Positions 59,549-64,000 of a DNA stretch of 64,000 nt are shown here, piece by piece. The stretch comes from Flavisolibacter longurius. Its GTDB lineage: Bacteria > Bacteroidota > Bacteroidia > Chitinophagales > Chitinophagaceae. A program made the translations under genes and the position numbers. Location: positions 56,836 to 120,835 of the forward strand of contig JACJGO010000019.1 of assembly GCA_014163555.1 (NCBI GenBank), written 5' to 3'. Position 1 is the first letter of the stretch; the number at the start of each line of letters is the position of its first letter. The notes beneath the pieces were generated by a model, which saw nothing but the letters and a program-made list of their open reading frames with translations, made no database searches and was not told the DNA's origin.

Positions 59549-61501
59549 ATGGAAGAAAATCAAATTGTAAACCCAAACGCTGAAGGACAGGAGAATGCAC
59601 CTGCTGCTCAGACTGAGACAGCCGAGGCTTCTACAGCGACAACAAATGTACCTGTTCAACCGCCTGTTGAAGAAACCGTAGCAACAGCGCATGACGACTT
59701 TGACTGGAGCGTAGACAAACGCAATGTTGCCTCCTACAGCAACGAAGAAAAAGAAAAGTACGACAAAGTGTATGAAAACACCTTCGTACAATTGAACGAC
59801 GGCGAAATGATCAGGGGCCTGGTGGTAGGTATCACAAAAACAGATGTGGTACTGAACATTGGCTTTAAGTCTGATGGCCTTGTTGCCCTGAACGAATTCC
59901 GCGACAATCCCGGTCTGAAAGTAGGGGATGAAGTGGAAGTGATGGTCGTAGAAAAAGAAGACCGCGACGGCAACCTGCACCTGAGCCGCAAGCAAGCCCG
60001 CATTACCCGTGCCTGGGAGCGCATTGTGGAAGTACACAAAACCGGCGAAGTGGTTACTGGTACCGTTACCAGCAAAACTAAAGGCGGCCTGATCGTAGAT
60101 GTATTCGGTATGGAAACCTTCCTGCCGGGTTCTCAGATCGACGTGAAGCCTGTTACTGACTACGATCAGTTCGTAGGCAAAACAATGGAGTTCAAAGTGG
60201 TAAAGATCAACGAAGCCATCAAGAACGCCGTTGTATCACACAAAGCACTTATCGAAAGCGATATCGAAGCCCAACGTGCACAGATCATTGGACAACTGGA
60301 AAAAGGTCAGGTACTGGAAGGTACTGTCAAGAACATTACCGACTTCGGTGCGTTCATGGACCTCGGCGGCCTGGACGGTCTGTTGTACATTACCGATATT
60401 TCATGGGGCCGCATCAACCACCCTTCAGAGGTGTTGAAGCTGGACCAGAAAGTAAACGTGGTGGTTCTGGACTTCGACGACGAGAAAAAACGTATTTCTC
60501 TGGGTCTGAAGCAACTGACACCGCATCCTTGGGATGTGCTGCCTGAAACCATCAAAGAAGGCGAAGTAGTTACCGGTAAAGTTGTAAACATTGAAGATTA
60601 TGGTGCGTTCCTGGAAATTCTGCCGGGTGTAGAAGGTCTGGTTCACGTATCGGAAATCACATGGGCCAACACTCCGATCAATGCCAAAGAGTTCTTTAAA
60701 CTGGGTGACGAGCACACTGCCAAAGTGGTAACACTTGATAAAGATGCACGCAAGATGAGCCTTTCCATCAAGCAACTCTCTGAAGATCCCTGGTCTGATA
60801 TTGAAACGAAATTCCCTGAAGGCAGCCGTCACACTGGCGTGGTGAAAAACATCACTCCGTACGGCGTGTTTGTGGAGCTGACTGCCGGAATCGGTGGTAT
60901 GATTCACATTTCTGACCTGAGCTGGCTGAAGCGTTTTAACCACCCAAGCGAATTCACAAAAGTTGGTGAGAACATTGACGTTGTGATCCTGGGTATCGAC
61001 AAGGACAACCGCAAGCTGCAACTGGGTCATAAGCAACTGGAAGAAGATCCCTGGAACACCCTGCAGGATACATTCGCTGTAGGTTCTATCCACGAGGGTA
61101 CTGTTACCCGTCGCGATGACAAAGGTGCGATTGTACAATTGCCTTACGGCCTGGAAGGTTTTGCGCCAAACCGTCACCTTGGAAAAGAAGATGGTAAGAG
61201 CGTAGGTGCTGATGAAACAGCCGAATTCATGGTGATCGAATTCGATCGCAATGAAAAGCGCATTGTTGTTTCGCATGCCCGCATTTGGGAACAAGCAGCC
61301 CGCGATGAGCAGGATGCCGTTCGCAAAGAAGCCCGTGCCCAGAGTGAGCAAACCAAGAAGGCGGTTAAAAACCTGCAGAGCAAGGTTGAAAAGCCAACCC
61401 TTGGTGATCTTGGCGCCCTGGCCCAGATTAAAGAAAGATTGCAACAGGAAGAAAAAGGCAAAGCGGCCGGTGGTGACGCCACTCCCGAAGCTGGTGCTTA
61501 A
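59549..61501 (+). CDS. rpsA: 30S ribosomal protein S1
   Basis: 650 aa RNA-binding protein. Six S1 motifs read in order, including GTVTSKTKGGLIVDVFG, GTVKNITDFGAFMDLGG, GKVVNIEDYGAFLEI and GVVKNITPYGVFVELTAG. The first ~60 residues are an acidic, alanine/threonine-rich extension typical of this phylum, where S1 helps choose start sites without Shine-Dalgarno pairing. The C-terminal tail (~600-650) is charged and coiled. Start at ATG 59549; a TTG at 59513 is in frame. Confidence 0.97.
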   Translation: MEENQIVNPNAEGQENAPAAQTETAEASTATTNVPVQPPVEETVATAHDDFDWSVDKRNVASYSNEEKEKYDKVYENTFVQLNDGEMIRGLVVGITKTDVVLNIGFKSDGLVALNEFRDNPGLKVGDEVEVMVVEKEDRDGNLHLSRKQARITRAWERIVEVHKTGEVVTGTVTSKTKGGLIVDVFGMETFLPGSQIDVKPVTDYDQFVGKTMEFKVVKINEAIKNAVVSHKALIESDIEAQRAQIIGQLEKGQVLEGTVKNITDFGAFMDLGGLDGLLYITDISWGRINHPSEVLKLDQKVNVVVLDFDDEKKRISLGLKQLTPHPWDVLPETIKEGEVVTGKVVNIEDYGAFLEILPGVEGLVHVSEITWANTPINAKEFFKLGDEHTAKVVTLDKDARKMSLSIKQLSEDPWSDIETKFPEGSRHTGVVKNITPYGVFVELTAGIGGMIHISDLSWLKRFNHPSEFTKVGENIDVVILGIDKDNRKLQLGHKQLEEDPWNTLQDTFAVGSIHEGTVTRRDDKGAIVQLPYGLEGFAPNRHLGKEDGKSVGADETAEFMVIEFDRNEKRIVVSHARIWEQAARDEQDAVRKEARAQSEQTKKAVKNLQSKVEKPTLGDLGALAQIKERLQQEEKGKAAGGDATPEAGA

Positions 61502-61523
61502 TTTTGAAACTTTCTTATATGCA

Positions 61524-61551
61524 AAATCCCGCCAAAAGGCGGGATTTTTTT
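61524..61551 (+). terminator. rpsA terminator
   Basis: AATCCCGCC and GGCGGGATT around AAAA, then a T-run. Confidence 0.93.
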
Positions 61552-61574
61552 GTCTGAACCGGGATGGGTGGGAT
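61552..61574. repeat. GTCTGAACCGGGAT inverted repeat, left arm
   Basis: 23-nt arm that matches the reverse complement of 61731-61753 at 21 positions; the first 14 bases match perfectly. A terminator sits between the arms. Confidence 0.85.
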
Positions 61575-61690
61575 GCACAGGATACTATGCCGATACCAAG
61601 TTGGACATACTGGAAATTCTTTTTAGGATACGCCGTGGCATGTCTCTACATATACCGTCTATCTTATTTCAAATTGGATTAATAATCAAA

Positions 61691-61728
61691 AAGAAAAGAG
61701 CCGCTCATACGTGAGTGGCTCTTTTCTT
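61691..61728. terminator. Bidirectional terminator with long stem
   Basis: AAGAAAAGAGCC(G)CTCA pairs with TGAG(T)GGCTCTTTTCTT around TACG. It serves the convergent SIMPL gene and lies inside the inverted repeat. Confidence 0.9.
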
Positions 61729-61730
61729 TA

Positions 61731-61753
61731 ATCCCATCAATCCCGGTTCAGAC
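61731..61753. repeat. Inverted repeat, right arm (ATCCCGGTTCAGAC)
   Basis: Reverse complement of 61552-61574, 21 of 23. It ends 2 bp before the SIMPL gene stop. Confidence 0.85.
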
Positions 61754-61754
61754 T

Positions 61755-62474
61755 TTACTTCAATTCAAACACCACACTCACATCATAGCGCAACTTCATC
61801 TTTTTGAAATCGGCTTGCGGCTGATCGGCGGCACCGCTGGCATCTTGCGCCATTTCTGCTTTCATCATGCGGTTGGAGGCTACATTGCCATAATATGGCT
61901 GGTAGTATTCGCCGGGTTCGTTGATGGTGATGGCAACACCGATATTTTCATCCACAGCGCCGGCCAGGTATTGTGCTTTTTCTTTCGCCGCTTTTACAGC
62001 TTGGATCTTAAGGTTCTTACGGAACTCTTCCAATTTGCTGTGGGCCGTACGGGAAATATAAAAATTCTGTGTGGCATTGTCGTCCAGTTTATCAACCAAC
62101 TGGTCAACCTGCGCAGCACTGCGCAATTTTACCTGGTAGGTTATAGACGCATAAAGTTCTTCTTTCTTATTTTTTTTGCGCCACCAGGGGTTGAAGTTAT
62201 TGGCGTCGTAACCGGATACACTAACGGCTGTATCGGGTAACCCAAGCGAACGTACGGCTGTTAAAAAGTCCTGGCGAATCTTATCGATTGATACTTTACC
62301 ACTTCCTTTTTTCTCGTATTCTTTCAGATAGACCTGAACATAAATTTCATCGGGAACAATTTCCATTTCGGCACTACCATTAACGGTGATGGTACGGGGA
62401 TAAGGATTCCTTTCCTGGGCAAACGACATCGCGGTGATCATCACGCCGGCTAGTAAAAATAAAACTCGTTTCAT
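61755..62474 (-). CDS. SIMPL-domain (DUF541) periplasmic protein
   Basis: 239 aa with signal peptide (MKRVLFLLAGVMITAMSFAQ). SIMPL domain across ~25-239: ITVNGSAEMEIVPDEIYVQV at the start, DNATQNFYISRTAHSKLEEF, and KAKEKAQYLAGAVDENIGV. Related proteins form oligomeric rings; an oxidative-stress role is reported for some, and the exact function is open. Confidence 0.92.
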   Translation of the reverse strand: MKRVLFLLAGVMITAMSFAQERNPYPRTITVNGSAEMEIVPDEIYVQVYLKEYEKKGSGKVSIDKIRQDFLTAVRSLGLPDTAVSVSGYDANNFNPWWRKKNKKEELYASITYQVKLRSAAQVDQLVDKLDDNATQNFYISRTAHSKLEEFRKNLKIQAVKAAKEKAQYLAGAVDENIGVAITINEPGEYYQPYYGNVASNRMMKAEMAQDASGAADQPQADFKKMKLRYDVSVVFELK

Positions 62475-62591
62475 GGCATTAATTTTTTAGGTAGATGAGA
62501 CAAAGAAAAGGATTACACAACGAAAGATTACCGGAATGGCAGCCTTAACAATTTGTAAACACGTAACTTTAAACCATTAATTCGCTTGCAC

Positions 62592-63365
62592 ATGAACTTT
62601 TGGAAAAAGCTGGCCGAATACAAACTGGTACGCAAGGTAGTGTACATGTTTGTCGGCATCTTTTCGTATCCTGGAATTGCCCTTGTTAACAAACTGAAAA
62701 TAACCGGCACAGAACACATTGAAAACCTGCCGAAGAAAAACGTTTTGTTTGTCAGCAATCACCAAACTTATTTTGCCGACGTCATAACCTTTCTGCACAT
62801 CTTTTGCGCTGTTAAATGGCGTAAGCGCAACAAACTGGGCATTCCTTATTACCTGCTGAATCCGTTTACAAGAGTATATTATGTAGCCGCTGAAGAAACG
62901 ATGAAGAGCAGTTTTATCAGCCGCTTATTTACACTGGCCGGTGCGCTAACGGTGAAACGCACCTGGAAAAAAGATGGTGAGGAAACCCGCCGTGGCCTTG
63001 ACCCCAGCGATACGCGTAAAATTGAGAGAGCATTGGGCCGGGCCTGGGTGATTACCTTTCCCCAGGGAACAACCAAACCATTTGCACCCGGGCGCAAAGG
63101 CACAGCCTATATTATTAAGCATTGCAAGCCGGTAGTGATACCCGTTGTGATCAGTGGTTTCTGGCGGGCCTTCAATAAAAAAGGATTGAAGTTTAAAAAG
63201 AAGGGCACTTTGCTGACGGTGAACTTTAAACCTCCCATGCAAATTAATTACGAGGCACCGGCTGAAGAGATCCTGGCTCAGATTATGGACGCCATTGAAC
63301 AAAGCAAAAAATACATGCTGATGGGTGCCCATCATTGGAAAACGCCTGAGGAAAAAGCAGCGTAA
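62592..63365 (+). CDS. PlsC-type 1-acyl-glycerol-3-phosphate acyltransferase, variant motifs
   Basis: 257 aa. The PlsC fold is recognised from VLFVSNHQTYFADVITFL and TFPQGTTKPFAPGRKGTAY. The HX4D catalytic motif reads His57-x5-Asp63, one residue longer than normal, and the FPEGTRS block is FPQGTTKPF with Gln for Glu. It may act on a non-standard acceptor or have drifted. ATG at 62592; a TTG two codons upstream is in frame. Membrane-associated via an N-terminal hydrophobic stretch. Confidence 0.85.
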   Translation: MNFWKKLAEYKLVRKVVYMFVGIFSYPGIALVNKLKITGTEHIENLPKKNVLFVSNHQTYFADVITFLHIFCAVKWRKRNKLGIPYYLLNPFTRVYYVAAEETMKSSFISRLFTLAGALTVKRTWKKDGEETRRGLDPSDTRKIERALGRAWVITFPQGTTKPFAPGRKGTAYIIKHCKPVVIPVVISGFWRAFNKKGLKFKKKGTLLTVNFKPPMQINYEAPAEEILAQIMDAIEQSKKYMLMGAHHWKTPEEKAA

Positions 63366-63426
63366 AACGTAAGAGGGAGGGGACGTTATTTGTCAGGAAT
63401 TAGTAAGAACTCAAACAATACGAATT

Positions 63427-63897
63427 ATGGCACAAAATCAAATTGGTCTCGAAACTACCGATACGAAAGGATTGGCTGAAAAAATGAATACGCTTTTGGC
63501 CAATTACCAGGTTTTTTACATGAACGTTCGCGGTTTTCACTGGAACATTACCGGCGAAAAGTTTTTTGAACTGCATGCCAAGTTTGAAGAGTTGTACAAT
63601 AACCTTGTTGAAAAAGTGGATGAAGTGGCCGAACGTATTCTAACGCTCGGGCATAAGCCGTTGCATACTTTCAGCGATTATACAGCCATTTCTACGGTTA
63701 AAGAGGCAAAGAATATTTCCGATGGAAAAGAAGCCATGCAAGCCATCCTGGATGCCTTCCGCACCATGATATCCATGCAGCGGGATATTGCTGATGCTGC
63801 AAATGAAGCAGGCGACGAAGGCACCAATGCCCTGATGAGCGATTATATCCGCGAACAGGAAAAAATGGTCTGGATGTATTCGGCTTACCTGAAGTAA
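63427..63897 (+). CDS. dps: Dps ferritin-like DNA-protection protein
   Basis: 156 aa. Ferroxidase region FYMNVRGFHWNITGEKFFEL then ELYNNLVEKVDEVAERI, with the His/Glu/Asp set between subunits typical of Dps. Stores iron with peroxide and guards DNA under starvation. No basic N-terminal tail, so DNA binding may be weak. A terminator follows at 63948. Confidence 0.95.
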   Translation: MAQNQIGLETTDTKGLAEKMNTLLANYQVFYMNVRGFHWNITGEKFFELHAKFEELYNNLVEKVDEVAERILTLGHKPLHTFSDYTAISTVKEAKNISDGKEAMQAILDAFRTMISMQRDIADAANEAGDEGTNALMSDYIREQEKMVWMYSAYLK

Positions 63898-63899
63898 TG

Positions 63900-63942
63900 T
63901 CTGACCCACGATTTTTAGAATTGATAAGATTTATAGGATTCA
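63900..63942 (+). repeat. GTCTGACCC repeat array after dps (partner cut by edge)
   Basis: Begins GTCTGACCC, then GATTTTTAG and GATTTATAG units about 9 nt apart. It resembles the 61.55 kb arm; the complementary half seems to start at 63990 (AATCCTGTTC) and runs off the window. Confidence 0.6.
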
Positions 63943-63947
63943 AAAAA

Positions 63948-63975
63948 GCCATTCATTTTGAATGGTTTTTTTTTA
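63948..63975 (+). terminator. dps terminator
   Basis: GCCATTC and GAATGGT around ATTTT, then a long T-run. Confidence 0.9.
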
Positions 63976-64000
63976 TTGCAAAACAGTCATAATCCTGTTC

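Noticed and set aside
60425..61444. 339-aa minus ORF opposite rpsA
   Set aside because: Antisense shadow of the S1 repeats.

Overview
The window is chromosomal DNA from a Bacteroidota bacterium, most likely a Chitinophagaceae-type soil or freshwater organism (family placement is inference). The phylum call rests on the recurrent TAnnTTTG -7 promoter element, the near absence of Shine-Dalgarno sequences, bacillithiol synthesis (BshC), a fused RibBA, an S1 protein with an acidic N-terminus, many short secreted or lipoprotein signal peptides, and a LuxC-type acyl-CoA reductase facing a ferredoxin gene. There are no tRNA or rRNA genes, insertion sequences, prophage or CRISPR arrays. Gene density is high and all but one large gene are complete; LigD runs off the left edge.

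Layout. 1-8.6 kb is a genome-protection and stress island: LigD (partial), Ku with a flavin split-barrel-like partner, a YciF-type ferritin-like protein, topoisomerase IB, a histone-H1-like lysine-rich protein, a DUF2383 protein, a Csp-like cysteine-rich four-helix protein and a YihY membrane protein. 8.6-13.6 kb, all on the minus strand, is a sigma-54 signalling block: hybrid histidine kinase, a degenerate ATPase-like protein, an NtrC-type activator and RpoN. 13.8-16.4 kb holds small hypothetical genes, a three-gene envelope-stress operon (YtxH, Holin-X-like, hypothetical) and a lone receiver protein. 16.6-19.8 kb carries sucC, hisIE and a TlpA-like thioredoxin protein. 20-29 kb carries a class I glutamine amidotransferase, a CHRD-like lipoprotein, a secreted amidohydrolase and amidase, then a GCS2-type carboxylate-amine ligase, an ATP-grasp ligase and an esterase: a possible amide-ligase metabolite system. 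29-40.9 kb has ribBA, a SPOR protein, deoC, two tandem secreted amidohydrolases (one lacking the metal motif), a serine hydrolase, a DegP-type protease and the luxC/ferredoxin pair. 41-51.3 kb has bshC, a lipoprotein, purE, a three-gene RND efflux operon and purK. 51.4-64 kb has an erythromycin-esterase-like protein, pepT, an OmpA/ExbB/ExbD group, prmC and ribD (divergent), a YigZ protein, rpsA, a SIMPL protein, an acyltransferase and Dps.

Two cross-cutting patterns stand out. First, many spacers carry degenerate tandem repeats with an exact 7-nt period whose reverse complement often lies on the other side of the same spacer, commonly around a terminator and running up to the next promoter; the repeat unit differs from locus to locus. 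Second, at seven genes the TAnnTTTG or TAnnTTTA box lies only 4-6 nt before the start codon, which suggests leaderless or nearly leaderless mRNAs. Both are read directly from the sequence; their meaning is inference.
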